Source: Plantago ovata
Taxonomy: Eukaryota; Streptophyta; Magnoliopsida; Lamiales; Plantaginaceae
Length of the DNA: 64,000 nt
NCBI GenBank assembly: GCA_028274465.1
Contig: CM051457.1
Location: 106,825,982-106,889,981, forward strand
Reading direction: 5' to 3'
Below are positions 33,566 through 43,934 of this stretch, in pieces. The notes below the pieces were generated by a model. It saw nothing but the letters and a program-made list of their open reading frames with translations. It had not been told where the DNA came from and made no database searches. Within the stretch, counting starts at the first letter, position 1. Every line of letters starts with the position of its first letter. Position numbers and translations under genes: made by a program.

Positions 33566-33627
33566 ATACATGGGAATCCTTGTAGTGTTCTCCCTACTTT
33601 TCTCAGTTATATTTTATCATGTTGTCA

Positions 33628-34180
33628 TATTTCTGATTACGAATATGAAAAGTTAACACACCTTCCTCCTTTGTGCAAGAAAAAGCTGAAAAGAAATCCA
33701 ACCAATCAGGATTATTAGCATCACCCATGGTCACTATGTACTACCGACGAAGACGAAACTCCGATGAGCAAATCGACAATGGTATATATGTTAAACTCAA
33801 TCATATCCCACATCACTTCAGAGTAGTACCTGAAATCAACATATAAGATTGGATAAGGGAAGAGCTTGCACACGGAGGTAGAGGGCCAACATCAGGATAG
33901 TAATACCTGAAATCAACATATAAGATTGGATAAGGGTAGAGCTTGCACATGGAGGTAGAGGGCCAACATCAGGATAGAGAGTAGGACCTGCAATTTTGCC
34001 CATTCGAAATCAGGAATTCATCTCGAGTTATTACGATCTAGGGTTTGCTCGAAGGTAGAGCTTGCACACGGAGGTAGAGGGCCAACATTAGTGATCGCCG
34101 TGGTGGCTATGGTGGTGGCGGCGGCGGCGACCGTGTTAATTTACTCTTTCGTCCTGCTACAGAAACACCAGTTGCCAAAG
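33628..34180 (-). other. Gene-like scrap with tandem repeat
   Basis: On the minus strand an ATG near 33730 opens MGDANNPDWLDFFSAFSCTK and runs towards the copia LTR, where similarity to any coding pattern ends. It may be the first exon of a gene cut by the copia insertion. Upstream, a 76-bp unit (starting TACCTGAAATCAACATATAAG) is repeated in tandem at 33828-33979, and its last half recurs at 34053-34091. I do not recognise the protein. Confidence 0.35.
33828..34091. repeat. 76-bp tandem repeat, 2.5 copies
   Basis: Copies at 33828-33903 and 33904-33979 differ at very few positions. A third partial copy (GGTAGAGCTTGCACACGGAG onward) lies at 34053-34091. Confidence 0.85.
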
Positions 34181-34448
34181 AAAAAAAATTCTTTTTCTTT
34201 TTTCTTTTTAATAATTATTCTCCATGTCACCATCCATGTCACCATCCAATTCCCCCCTAATTCATCATAGTTCGCTATAGTTCACCATAGTTCGTTCTAA
34301 TGCGTGTAATGGAGTGCGGGGGACCGTATCCGCATTTTTAAAATCACTTGGGACCATATTTGAGGGGACGTTGAATTGTGGGACCAAATATGCAATTTTT
34401 CCTCATGTACTGTGATGTATTCTTTTGCAGTAGAGTATTAGTTAGTCT

Positions 34449-34804
34449 TTATAATACGAAAATCTGAATCAAAACTATATTAATTTTTACTCTCATGTAT
34501 ATCTGATGGAGCTGTCTTATCATAGTGACATGAGCAACATACAGCACAACCACAACAGAAACATACTCTTCTATCAAACGCCCTCGCCAAGCTCCTTCAT
34601 CTACTTGCCAACTAGAATAACCGGTGGGTGGAGGATAAGCAGCCATCGCGCTCTTGTATCTGACTTGACCGACTTTATCAGACCATCAACAAATTCAGAG
34701 AAAGTAACTCCCAGCTTCTTATATCTCTCAATCGCCTTCTCAACATCTGGTGTATGAAAATTGAAAAGAAAGAAAATTAGATACATATGATCATGAGCCG
34801 ACAC
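34449..34804 (-). pseudogene. Gene fragment, possibly glyoxalase I-like
   Basis: On the minus strand an acceptor-like CACCAG near 34748 is followed by DVEKAIERYKKLGVTFSEF and then DG-x-IK and a Trp. The spacing resembles the C-terminal half of glyoxalase I (DVEKAxxRFxxLGVxF ... DGKxK ... DPDGYWIEI). The key metal-ligand part is not preserved, so it is at best a decayed fragment. I would not rely on the family assignment. Confidence 0.3.
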
Positions 34805-34831
34805 ATTTTGTAGATTTTACAAGAAACAAAG

Positions 34832-35065
34832 TATTAAGCCCACAGAACACTACCTGCAACCCTCTTCCTGCATTCCTCATAATCACGTTACATCTATCTA
34901 CTTAAGCTACTAAGTTTACACACCAACACAAATAAATAAGTTGTTGACTGTACGTGTTTCAATTTTACGCATAAAAAAACTAGTCACATTTTCAAAATTC
35001 TTGGATCAATTTCCCTTTTTTTTATCGTTCAAGTTCAAATACATAAACCAACAATGCTTCACATT
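34832..35065. repeat. Dispersed low-copy repeat, copy c
   Basis: Closely matches the segment at 15325-15575 over ordered blocks (ACAGAACACTACCTGCAACC, TCTTGGATCAATTTCC, CAATGCTTCACATTGCCAC). No terminal structure is seen. Confidence 0.7.
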
Positions 35066-35161
35066 GCCACATTGGAGAAAAACTTAAACAACAATATAGA
35101 AATGTCCTTTGTACGTACTAAAACATGTGTTTTGTTCCATGATCAATCTTTCACGCACTAA

Positions 35162-35330
35162 GGGCCCGTTTGGTTTAAAGTAGGAAAAGTAAAAGTACAT
35201 TTTCCTAGGAAATCTGGTTCAACTCCAAAAGTAGGAAATGTTTGGTTTGTTAAATGGAATTAGGAAATCTGGTTCGAACAACATTTACTTTTCCTTGTTT
35301 GGTTCACCTAGAACTCATGTTTGGATGTTT
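35162..35330. mobile_element. One end of a PIF/Harbinger-like MITE
   Basis: The segment begins GGGCCCGTTTGGTTTAAAG after TAA, a typical Tourist-type terminus, and has internal inverted pieces (AGTAAAAGTACATTTTCC with TTTACTTTTCC). I do not find the matching right end, so the element is truncated or diverged. Confidence 0.45.
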
Positions 35331-35561
35331 GTTTTTCCACAAATACCCCTTCGTGTTTTAATTGTACGATGTCGTATTATTTTTGTAAACACCACAATAA
35401 GATATAACATAACTAAAGTAAAGTACTGCAAGTTATAATAAATTGAGAACGTAACCTGATTAGGACTTAATTTTTGTTTAAATACATTTTTTGTACTAAG
35501 GTACAGCCGCCCCAAATTCGTAATCCCTCTCTGGCCTCTATTATGAAATATACCGGATTAA

Positions 35562-35563
35562 TG

Positions 35564-35620
<57 letters not shown>

Positions 35621-35653
35621 CATATACATACATACATACATACATACATACAT
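35562..35653. repeat. (TA)n then (CATA)n microsatellite
   Basis: About 22 TA units pass into CATATA and then CATA units over roughly 90 bases. The boundaries are exact to a few bases. Confidence 0.95.
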
Positions 35654-35889
35654 GCTAGAATTTAAGTCACACGCTACGCGTGCGCTATGATCTTCTCATA
35701 AATCATTATCGTATTTTAAATATAATTTTGTCCAATTTTTCAAGTTTAATTATACTATCAATAATATATCTTCTTAAATAATTTTTTCGATATAATTTAA
35801 AATTAATATGAGGTCAAAACATATAGACTTAATAAATGTCATATCAAAATGACCAAATTTATCATCAGTAGCATCTAGAGTAAGACATC

Positions 35890-36315
35890 AAAACTAATGA
35901 CTCAAGTAAGCAACAGACATAGTTATATAGTATACAAGCATGAGTTTAGCACAATGAGATTGCATCTTCCTATCTTGCCAACAAAGGTTGATTATATCAT
36001 TCACAATCCTCTCGTCCAGCTTGTGATTAGTCGGTCTATGCTGGAAAAGTACACCATTCCTTTCACCCCATACAACATAAACAGTTTCCGCAAAGGCGCA
36101 TCTGATGAGTTTTTTCCTCCAGCCCATCCCATTAAATTGAACGCAGAGCCAGTTCAATTCATTAGTCCAGCCTTGAGGTCTCCGTTTCACGCAACACCAA
36201 TTCAGTACTTTTTGCCAAATTCCTGAAGTATATGGGCAGGTAAAAAATAGATATTGTTGTGTACTTGTGTTTCAACACCATCACAAAAAACGCAACAGCT
36301 GTCCACATTTGCTAG
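35890..36315 (-). pseudogene. LINE fragment (zf-RVT domain, C-terminal region)
   Basis: On the minus strand, pieces in different frames read CDGVETQVHNNIYFLP, WTNELNWLCVQFNGMGWRKK and CAFAETVYVVWGERNGVLFQ. This is the zinc-binding reverse-transcriptase C-terminal region of plant L1-type LINEs, which includes the W-ERN-FQ signature. At least one frameshift is needed near 36190. Only this piece of the element remains. Confidence 0.75.
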
Positions 36316-36329
36316 TTCGGGAAGTAATC

Positions 36330-36625
36330 TAGTTTGTAAGGGTAATGGAAAGGTCAGTTTGAGCTATAGTACTTGTAGTTAGTTCTATCAAACCCGTACG
36401 GTAATGGAAAGGTCAGTTTGTAAGGGAAGTAATATTCATCCTCTCTCAAACCCTTAAAAACGCAACAATATAGCTGAAACTGACATTTCCATTACCGCGA
36501 CACTCTCCACTCTACAAGTACTATAGTTAAACTAGATTAGTAATATTCATCCTCTCTCAAACCCTTAAAAACGCAACAACTATCCATTACCCGTACGGGA
36601 AGTAATATTCATCCTCTCTCAAACC
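36330..36625. repeat. Scrambled junction with short templated copies
   Basis: The phrase GTAATATTCATCCTCTCTC followed by AAACCC appears three times (about 36427, 36540, 36603). GGTAATGGAAAGGTCAGTTTG appears twice, AAAAACGCAACAA twice, and CCGTACGG-like words twice. The order is mixed and some pieces are inverted. The right-most copy belongs to the Tat-like ORF; the others look copied from nearby DNA. Confidence 0.7.
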
Positions 36626-37257
36626 CGAAAGATCAGAAAGGGCACCATCCAGCTGCTCGGGAAGTAATCGGTCGATGGGAGCTATGGCATCTTCACGCCA
36701 TTTTCGCGGCACTCTCCAGTCCGTAGGAGAACCATCTGACAGTCGCGGTAGTTCTAGAAACACAAAAGAGTCACGCCAATTCTTAGGATGCGACGAAGAA
36801 AGTGACCGCAAGAATCGCATCCCGTTCCGAGGGTTCAAACTGTAAAAACCCATCTTCAAAACAATGGAGAAGAAAGAACAAAGTAAGGATGGGTCAGATC
36901 TACCCCACGCTCGTGAAACAAGATAAACTGTGCCATAATATTTGTCCAAGCATTGGGACTCAGCTGAGTAGGAGATATCCCCGGCGCATTTAGGATATCG
37001 CGGATTTGCCAATTTATGGGCACTCGAAACCCGCACTCAAAAAGCTCAAAACGTGAATACATATACACCCCTCGGGAGCATCGCGCATAGTTCGATGCGG
37101 TTCGGGGATCCGAATCCCAATATGCTCAGGGATGTGAAACCTCTCCCGCAGAATAGCAACTTCAGCAGTAGTAACGTTGCTCTTGGCACTAGTCCCGACA
37201 CGACGCCCAGGTTCAGCAGTGACAGGACCAGGTGCCGCATGCGTGGAGGAAGAAAGA
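36587..37257 (-). pseudogene. Tat-like retroelement antisense ORF, C-terminal part
   Basis: On the minus strand, starting at the Athila-like insertion, pieces read PEHIGIRIPEPHRTMRDAPE, GFECPINWQIRDILNAPGI, WTNIMAQFILFHERGVDLTH, MGFYSLNPRNGMRFLRSLSS and WRVPRKWREDAIAPIDRLLP. This type of protein occurs as an extra ORF in plant Ty3/gypsy elements and is also found as repetitive proteins of unknown role. Frames change near 36860 and 37060. Its N-terminal part lies beyond the 9.9-kb insertion at 47142-47740. Relative to the LTR at 48.55 kb, whose purine tract is on the + strand, the ORF is antisense, as in Tat-lineage elements. Confidence 0.6.
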
Positions 37258-38661
37258 TGATGAACGTATTTTTGACGCGTTCATCTTGTCTTTTTTACCT
37301 TCTTTTGCTGTCTTCTAGCCTTGTTTTTTGGTTAGTTTTGTAGAATAGTGTCACGTTTTGTGTTTTCTGCATTTTCAGGCACTTAGGTACGAAACGGCGT
37401 TTTTGGAGCTAAAACGAGCCTTTTTGATGAAAAAGATGGCCCCGTTGAAGTTCCCCAATCTCCGTGGCTTGTTCGTAAGTGTTTGAGCTTCAATAAGCAT
37501 CGAGAAGGATGAGTCCAAGGCACCCGAGGGCCATGCGAGGGCAAAAAGATTGAGTTTGAAGACAAATATCTGCCCAGGAGCCAAGCTAAGCGCCTGGAAT
37601 AGTGAAGCGCTCCGCTTCAATTTCCAGGAGCTTTGGCACAGAAGCCAAGCGAAGAGCTTGGAGTGCCCAAAGCGCTTCGCTTGCCAAGCGCTCCGCTTGG
37701 CTTCTCCAAGCGGTCCGCTTGGCAGCGGTTACGTTTTCGGATTTTTCTTCTTAGATCTGATCTTTGATCATTTTTTGAATATCTTTTGAACTGTAACTTG
37801 GTTTTTGAGAGCTCCTAAGCCCCAAAACTCAGAGAAAACTCAGATTACATTGTATTTTAGCTTGGGATTCAAGGTTTTGATTGGGATTCATCCTTTGTAA
37901 TCATCTACGGAGAGGTTTTCTTTGCTTTCCACCGATTAGTGACAGCTTTGGTGGTAACTTGTATCACTCTCTTGTCTTGTAGTTTGATATGATGTATTCT
38001 GATTATTATTCATATGAATTGATGTCTATGTTGATGAATATGAGTAGCTAAATCTTTTGTGTTGGTGGTAGAATGTAGAATATGCATGCTATGGGTTATG
38101 TTTATGCTTACATGAGATTGTGATTCAATCTTGCTGCAAATCCCTTCATATGATTCTTAGTTGCCTATAAAATATATTCGAATTGAGTATAGTGACAAAC
38201 TCTTGGTCAATGAAAGCTATAGGATTGTATGTTAGAGATTTGCAGCATGCTAGATAAATGGTGTTGGTGACAAGCACCTCTAAAGTATTGATAGTGATCT
38301 TTTATGATGTGTGTCTTAAAGTTGCCTAGACGAGTTGCTTAGCAGACTTGATCGAAGGTTTTACGCACTGAACTTGTGAGCATATTCGTAACCCATGCAT
38401 GTGTATTTGATTTCTACCACCAACCGTTTTCCAAACTTGATTTACAACAATCTGATTTCTCGTTGCTATTGTTCAAAGGAAACGATTCTCTAAACATTTG
38501 AATTCGTTGACTGAAATTACTTGCAAAAACCTCAAGCAAAGCCACGTTAGGTCCCGAGAGAACGACACTCGGGGACAACTTGCCATTGCACTCTAGTTTG
38601 TGTATTGATAAGTGTTCTTAGACTTTTAAACAAATTTAATTGGTGAAAAACGACATCATCA
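37258..38661 (+). repeat. Left LTR of the Athila-like element
   Basis: TG...CA ended, 1404 bp. A palindrome cassette lies at 37576-37735. It would include promoter and polyadenylation signals; no unambiguous TATA box stands out. Confidence 0.92.
37576..37735. repeat. Palindrome cassette in left LTR
   Basis: It contains GAAGCGCTCCGCTTC (37604-37618), CCAAGCGCTCCGCTTGG (37684-37700) and CCAAGCGGTCCGCTTGG (37706-37722), plus half sites and an outer CCTGGAA...TTTCCAGG pair. The unit is AAGCG-NNN-CGCTT. Related arrays lie at 41290-41545, 43935-44075 and in the right LTR. Confidence 0.95.
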
Positions 38662-38663
38662 AT

Positions 38664-38682
38664 TTGGCGCCGTTGCCGGGGA
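38664..38682 (+). promoter_or_regulatory. Primer binding site of the Athila-like element
   Basis: TTGGCGCCGTTGCCGGGGA begins two bases after the left LTR and matches the tRNA-Asp-type primer sites usual in Athila elements. Confidence 0.88.
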
Positions 38683-38804
38683 CTTAACTCCTTTGGTTGG
38701 TGTTTTTGTTTTGTTTTTTTCAGCCAACATCTCTTCTTTGTCTCATTTCTGTTTTTGTTTCTTTTTGCTTGAGATACTCACTATCTTGTATTTCAGGTGA
38801 GTGC

Positions 38805-41110
38805 ATGCCTAGAACCCGAACGGGTGGACCTATTATTGAACCTTTTGTAGACGAGATCGATCGTTTGTTTCAAAGGAGAAGGAGGAATTTGAATCCCGAG
38901 TTTGAAGGAGTAGCATCTAGAGCTCCCACTTCTGGTATTCGGGAAGAGTCTTCTTCTTATCTTTTGGAGCCGATTCTTGAATCTGTGTACTTGGAAGGTG
39001 AAATGGCGGAGGACCTATACGCACACTTACTAAGCCTACGGTTGGGGCTAGAGGACCAGCAATTGTCCTCAATGATGCCACAAGGAACTTGGAGATCAAG
39101 AATCACATGTTCCAACAACTACCCAAATTCTATGGGATGGCTAATGAGGACGTGATAGGGTACTTGAATGAGCTCGAGAACTTTGTTCTCCATCTTGGGC
39201 GACCAGGAGCTGGTGTTACAGATGATGATCTCCGCATGAAGGTCTTTTCTATGGGGCTAGGTGATCGTGCAAAGGCTTGGCTTAATACTTTGGAGGCCGG
39301 GTCTTTGACAACATGGGATCTATGTTTTGATAAGTTCATGGAGCGTTACTACCCCGCTTCCAAGACAATGGCTATGAAGAGCCAAATTAGCTCCTTCGAG
39401 CAGAGGTACGATGAGCCTTTCCACGAGGCCTATGATCGATTCATGGGGTTGCATCATCGATGCCCACATAACGGGTATGATAAAGGTCAGCTTCTCCAAT
39501 TCTTTTACAATGGTTTACATCCTGAGATTCAATCTCAAGTGGATAGTATTTGTGGAGGTAGTATGGGGGAGTTGCTTCCTTCTCAAGCCCAAGTGAAGCT
39601 GGATATGATGTACCGGAATTCCCAAAACCGGAATGTGAGGGCTCGTGTGCTCCAAAAGGAGCAAAGAGGTGAGGCCAAGGTAGTAGTGGAACAAAATGCC
39701 TTCGATGGGTTCGCCCATGAAGTGAAGCAAGCTTTGAGGCAAAGCGTTCCTTCTCCTTCTACGGAAGTTTGTGGTGTGTGCAAGAACTATGGGCACCCGG
39801 CCTACTTATGCCGTTCTGAATTTGCTAGAGAGCAATATATCACGAACGATGTCCGTCAAGAAGTATATGCTGCTGAGGGAGAGCAAGTAGTTGGAGATGT
39901 GAACTACGGGCAAGGTTATGGCAATGTGAGGCCACAAAACCGTGGACCCCGAGGTGGGTACCAGAATGAAGGCAATCGTGGTTATCTTCATAACCCGGAT
40001 CAAAATGCCTATGGGCCTAATCAAGATAGAAGTCGTCTCAGCTATGGGAACAATTGGTATGAAGGAGCACCGCCTTCTAATCCCACACCCCCACCTCCGG
40101 TTGCTAGTTCAGGACCGCAAGGTGGAGGGGTGCTCCCTTCTCCTCTTGTTACTTCACTCAATGATCTGGTTATGAAGACGAACAAATTCATGGAGCATTA
40201 CTATCGTAATGAGGCTACTAACAATCAACGCTTTGAGAAGCTTGAGGCTAGTAGTAGCAGCCTCCATAATAAGCTACAAGAGCTTATAGATCGAGGGGCG
40301 AGTAGAGAGCAAGGGAAGTTTCCCGGAAACACGGAGAAGGCTATGGCCATAACCGTGGTGACTGATTTGCCCGTGGAGATCACGGTTGTGAGAGACAATG
40401 CACGAGTTGAGGTGCCAAGTTGCAAGATAACTGAAACTTGCAAGGTGAGTGAGGAGGTTGAGACTCCTAAGGTGGTTATGGAAGAGAAAGTGGTCGCACA
40501 ATCTGATGCGATAGTGGAAGAAGTGAATGGAAACTCATCGTCTGAGGATGAGTTGGTGGATATGGTGGAAGTGCCTATCCAAGAGAGCTTTGATGTGGAA
40601 ATCGGCTTGGGTAAGAAGGATGGAATAGTGGCAACTCTAGACACGGGAGCGGGTGTGAATGTCATACCTTTGAACGTGTACGAAGAGTCGGGTTTGTCTG
40701 TCTTAAGACCAATGAAGTGCATGGTGCAACTGGCGGATGGGTCTATGAAGAAGCCATTGGGTGTGATCGAGAATCTAGTGGTAAGAGTCGCCGGTGTAGA
40801 GGTCAAGACGAACTTCATCGTCATGCCTACATCCTCCGCAAAGCTCAAGGATGTGGTTCTTTTGGGTAGAGCTTTCATCAAAAAAGTACATATGGTGATA
40901 GACATGTACCGCCGTACATGTAGTTTCGAGGTAAATGGCAAGCAACATACGTTGCGAGCCATGATTAATTCATGTGCTTATGTTGATACTAACGAACTTG
41001 TAGAATTCTTTGGTCCTCTTTATGTTCGTCAAGATGTGCAGGGACTTGGTGCTTTGAAGAGCACTTGGACGGGGAAGTCTAGTACCCGATGCAAAATTGA
41101 TCCCGCGTGA
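38805..41110 (+). CDS. Athila-like gag-protease, one frameshift
   Basis: Gag packages element RNA and the protease processes the polyprotein. The start is MPRTRTGGPIIEPFVDEIDR at about 38805; a shift near 39010-39030 leads to the long frame (LTKPTVGARGPAIVLNDATR, LEIKNHMFQQLPKFYGMANE). The retrotransposon gag core is RAKAWLNTLEAGSLTTWDLC through QISSFEQRYDEPFHEAYDRF. The zinc knuckle CGVCKNYGHPAYLC is at about residues 228-241 of the frame from 39089. A retropepsin-like site, DTGAGVNVIP, is near 40638. The frame ends at 41110, immediately after the protease, where reverse transcriptase would normally follow. Apart from the one shift it is open for 2 kb, consistent with a recent copy. Confidence 0.85.
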
Positions 41111-41289
41111 GCTAAAATGAGTCGAGCCAACGAATTTTAAACGAAGGCGCTTCTCGGGAGGCAACCCGAGGTTGTAGGTAATTGCATATAGATTAGAAGC
41201 ACGTTTAAAGTTTTGTTTCGTTGTTTAGACAAGGTTTTTAGGGTGAAAATTTAGCAAAAGTTGGAAAAAAAAATGGATTTGGGAGCTTC

Positions 41290-41545
41290 AGGTCCCAAGC
41301 GAACCGCTTTGGAAGCCCAAGCGGTCCGCTTGGATTTCCAGTAAGAATTTCATTCTTACTGGAAATCCAAGCGAAGCGCTTGGCACTCCCAAGCGGTCCG
41401 CTTGATTTTCCAGTAAGAATGAAAATTCTTACTGGAAATCCAAGTGGAGCGCTTGGGAGTTCCCAAGCGGACCGCTTGCCAAGCGCTTCGCTTGGGATGC
41501 TCAAGCGCTTCGCTTGGCTTCCCTTAAGAAAGCTAAGCGGGGCAC
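41290..41545. repeat. Nested palindrome array after gag-protease
   Basis: At least seven AAGCG-NNN-CGCTT sites occur in 250 bases. Two are joined by larger palindromes: CGCTTGGATTTCCAGTAAGAA(T) at 41327-41348 pairs perfectly with 41352-41373 around a TTC loop, and 41407-41420 pairs with 41425-41438. The DNA could extrude cruciforms, or its RNA could form long hairpins. Confidence 0.95.
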
Positions 41546-42359
41546 TTGAGATTCAAAGCCCCCCACTTCGTTTTTTCCTCCATTGCCGATTTTGCACCCC
41601 AAAAATCTCAATCTCTCTCAATTCTCCACCAATTCTTGCAATCTTGTGCATTTTACAAAGCCCATCACGCCCTCTATCATCTAAACCGATCAAATTTCAC
41701 GTTTGAAGCATCCATAACAAGGAATCAAAGGTACCTCTCATGAACCCTAACTTTCTTGAATTTGGGATTTTATCTTAATTAGCTTCAATTGTGTTATGCA
41801 TTGGTGAATTAGAGTTTGATGATGATTGTTGAGCATGTTTCTTACTAGATGTGATGTCTAAATTCGAATTTTGCTCCTCTTGATTTATGATGAACTCTAG
41901 TGCTCGAATTTTTGCTATGTAATTGTTTGATGATTGTTAGCCTTGAATTTGAGTTATGTTATGATTCGAATTTTTGCTATGTAATTGTTTGATGATTGTT
42001 AGCCTTGAATTTGAGTTATGATGTTATTATGGTGATGTTGTGATTGCATGAGAATGTGCTGGATTGGTTGGGTAGTTCTAATGGCGAGTTTGTTTGCTTG
42101 GTTTGATTCGAATTAGCTAATCGTAACGAAGTGTAAAAGCTTCTCGATTCGTTATGTTTGAATTTTAGCAAGCCTTCAAACTCGTTAAAAAGGACACTTA
42201 GTGAGTTTTGACGTCTAAGAGTCGACTTGTTGCGTTATGACTTGTTTTAAACGAAGAACGTATACTTGTCTTAGAGTAGAAGTAGATTGTTTGGTAGTAG
42301 TGTAAGAGTCTAAGTCTCATTGTCTCTTGAAGTTATCTAATAAGATTTTTCTAGGTACA
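41546..42359 (+). other. Spacer of the Athila-like element in place of pol
   Basis: No reverse transcriptase, RNase H or integrase motif occurs. A 62-bp unit (TCGAATTTTTGCTATGTAAT onward) is tandemly duplicated at 41904-41965 and 41966-42027. The end of the spacer (TTTTTCTAGGTACAATGG near 42348) resembles a splice acceptor or leader just before the second ORF. Confidence 0.6.
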
Positions 42360-43571
42360 ATGGCATCAAGAAGATCCAAGAGATCAAGGGGAGAAGGGAC
42401 CTCGAGTGCCCAACAAACGGCCACACCCGGCGAGCATCGCCAATCGGGGAGGGCAAGGCAATTCGAAGCGAGTTTCCATGCCCACAAGCACACGTACATC
42501 TCTGAGAGGAGCATTCGCTTCACGGCTGGTGAGAGCCAGTTGGATGGTGCCAGAGAGCTCAACAAGCTCATTACTGAGCGAGGCTGGAAGTACTATGGCG
42601 AGGTCATGCCATATTGGGACCAAGCAGTAGTGGAGGATTTCTACATTGCCTTCACAGACTACAATGAACGGACCGGTGAGGTTCCCGTCCGCGGTGTTGG
42701 GGTCGAGTTTACTCCTTTGAGCATCACTAGCTTCATCATGCGATTGGATAGGCCACTGACGCGGGATCCAAACCGCCGGCCTGCAATCCACGAGAGACTT
42801 GATCCCGCGGAGCTCTATGTCTACGACCGGGAGTCTGATCACTACCCCATGGAGGTACTGAATGGCATTACCGTGGATGATTATGAATTGCCTGATGAGC
42901 CACCCCGGATTTTGCGCCACAACGATCTCACATTCGAGGCAAGGATAATGTTGAAGTTCGTTCAAGCCAATCTGATCCCTAGCACACATGATTCCGAGGT
43001 TCAGTCCTATTACGGAGTCCTAGTTCATGCTCTCTTGCATGATTTGCCTCTCACTCCTGGCATCGTCATCTTCGAGGAATTCAAGCGCCGCCGTAATGCA
43101 AACCGGAAGCTTGCCTTTGGTAACTTGATCACGGCCATGTGCAAGGAGGCCGGAGTTCCCGACCTCGTACTGGACAAGAAGCCGAAGAAATCCATCAACA
43201 TTGATACGTACAATGAGATGTACGGGACTTGGTGCGCTCAGCAAGGAGAACCCATGCAACCGAGGGTTATGCGCCATGTGACACCTCCTCCACCTCCGCC
43301 TACGGCCGGACAAGGAAGCTTCGACTTCTCGGGGTTCAACCAGATCTTTGTCGATCAGTTTGGTAGCTTCCAAACCACCATGTTGGAGGCTCAGTCGACC
43401 CAGCTTACCGAGCAATTCCGGGGATTTGAGGAGCGCGAAGTCAAGAGGTGGGAGGACTTCCGTGTGATGGAGGAGCAGCGTTGGGATGACTACCAAGGGC
43501 GTGTAGATCAGCGTTGGGAAGCCGCTGAGCAGAGGACACTAGGCGTTGGAGAGCCCACCAGGAGGAGATGA
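42360..43571 (+). CDS. Athila-like second ORF (plant transposon protein domain)
   Basis: The frame is open without lesion. I start it at the ATG at 42360 (MASRRSKRSRGEGTSSAQQ), since the upstream ATG at 42327 lies in a splice-like leader; it gives 403 residues. The N-terminus is basic and Ser-rich. HAHKHTYISERSIRF, ELNKLITERGWKYYGEVMPY and YIAFTDYNERTGEVPVRGV fit the domain called putative plant transposon protein, seen at the env-like position of Athila elements. The end is a proline run (TPPPPPPTAG) and a Glu-Arg-Trp-rich coiled-coil-like tail (REVKRWEDFRVMEEQRWDDY). I see no signal peptide or membrane segment, so there is no basis for an envelope role. Its function is unknown. Confidence 0.75.
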   Translation: MASRRSKRSRGEGTSSAQQTATPGEHRQSGRARQFEASFHAHKHTYISERSIRFTAGESQLDGARELNKLITERGWKYYGEVMPYWDQAVVEDFYIAFTDYNERTGEVPVRGVGVEFTPLSITSFIMRLDRPLTRDPNRRPAIHERLDPAELYVYDRESDHYPMEVLNGITVDDYELPDEPPRILRHNDLTFEARIMLKFVQANLIPSTHDSEVQSYYGVLVHALLHDLPLTPGIVIFEEFKRRRNANRKLAFGNLITAMCKEAGVPDLVLDKKPKKSINIDTYNEMYGTWCAQQGEPMQPRVMRHVTPPPPPPTAGQGSFDFSGFNQIFVDQFGSFQTTMLEAQSTQLTEQFRGFEEREVKRWEDFRVMEEQRWDDYQGRVDQRWEAAEQRTLGVGEPTRRR

Positions 43572-43934
43572 CGAACCGCCATGATGCCCTAGCTCGCCGA
43601 ATTCCGGGGTACCCTTTCCATGATCAGACCGGCGGTAGTGGGAGTACCTTTCCCAACACACCCTACGACTCCTCCTCCTAGAGACACCAACCGACAGAGG
43701 CCACATTTATCGGTAGTATTGTATATTATTGTTATTTGGGCTTGTTTACTTTTGTTGGTTGAAACTCTATTTCGATTTGGTTGTATGATGTTTAGACTTA
43801 TGACTCTTGTACTCTTTATTTGCTTTTGTAGTTGTGGCCTGTGTGCCTTTTGTCGTGATTAGTTTAGTCTAGTTTTTGTCTTGGTGCCTTAGGTGATTGA
43901 GATAGGAAAAAACATCGAAAATCTGGAAACAGGG

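Larger units (their letters stand above)
26208..33587 (-). mobile_element. CACTA (En/Spm) element A, 7.4 kb, non-autonomous
   Basis: The ends are CACTACAAGGATCCCCAG and, in reverse, CACTACAAGGATTCCCAT, followed by TAGTG on both sides. The 3-bp duplication TTC flanks it (26205-26207 and 33588-33590), as expected for CACTA. Subterminal copies of ATCCGTCGCTA in both orientations lie at about 28525-28760 and 33390-33560. Its minus-strand gene keeps a transposase-associated zinc domain and a Transposase_24-like tail but lacks the catalytic TNP2 core. It has received another CACTA and a set of TRIM elements. Confidence 0.9.
20681..33627 (+). mobile_element. Decayed Ty1/copia retrotransposon, interrupted by hAT and CACTA insertions
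   Basis: The left LTR is 20681-20904. The right LTR is 26021-26207 plus 33588-33627 once the CACTA element is subtracted, and both total 224 bp. A purine tract CCAGGGGGAG precedes the right LTR. Between them, gag, protease, integrase, reverse transcriptase and RNase H segments follow in copia order, broken by frameshifts and stops. I see no matching 5-bp target duplication. The element is dead and old enough to have received two DNA transposons. Confidence 0.9.

Noticed and set aside
20676..33632. Target duplication of the copia element
   Set aside because: The five bases at the two outer edges (AAATT and TATTT) do not match, so I do not claim one.
37550..37735. ORFs through the AAGCG palindromes with repeated Pro-Ser-Gly-Pro-Leu-like words on both strands
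   Set aside because: They are products of the palindromic DNA repeats, occur in all frames and lack any start context; the DNA pattern is the signal, not the peptide.
41290..41545. CRISPR-like array
   Set aside because: Repeats are palindromes with irregular spacing inside a plant retrotransposon; no equal-length spacers and no cas genes.
42360..43571. Retroviral-type envelope protein
   Set aside because: The position matches the env-like slot of Athila elements, but I see no signal peptide or transmembrane segment.
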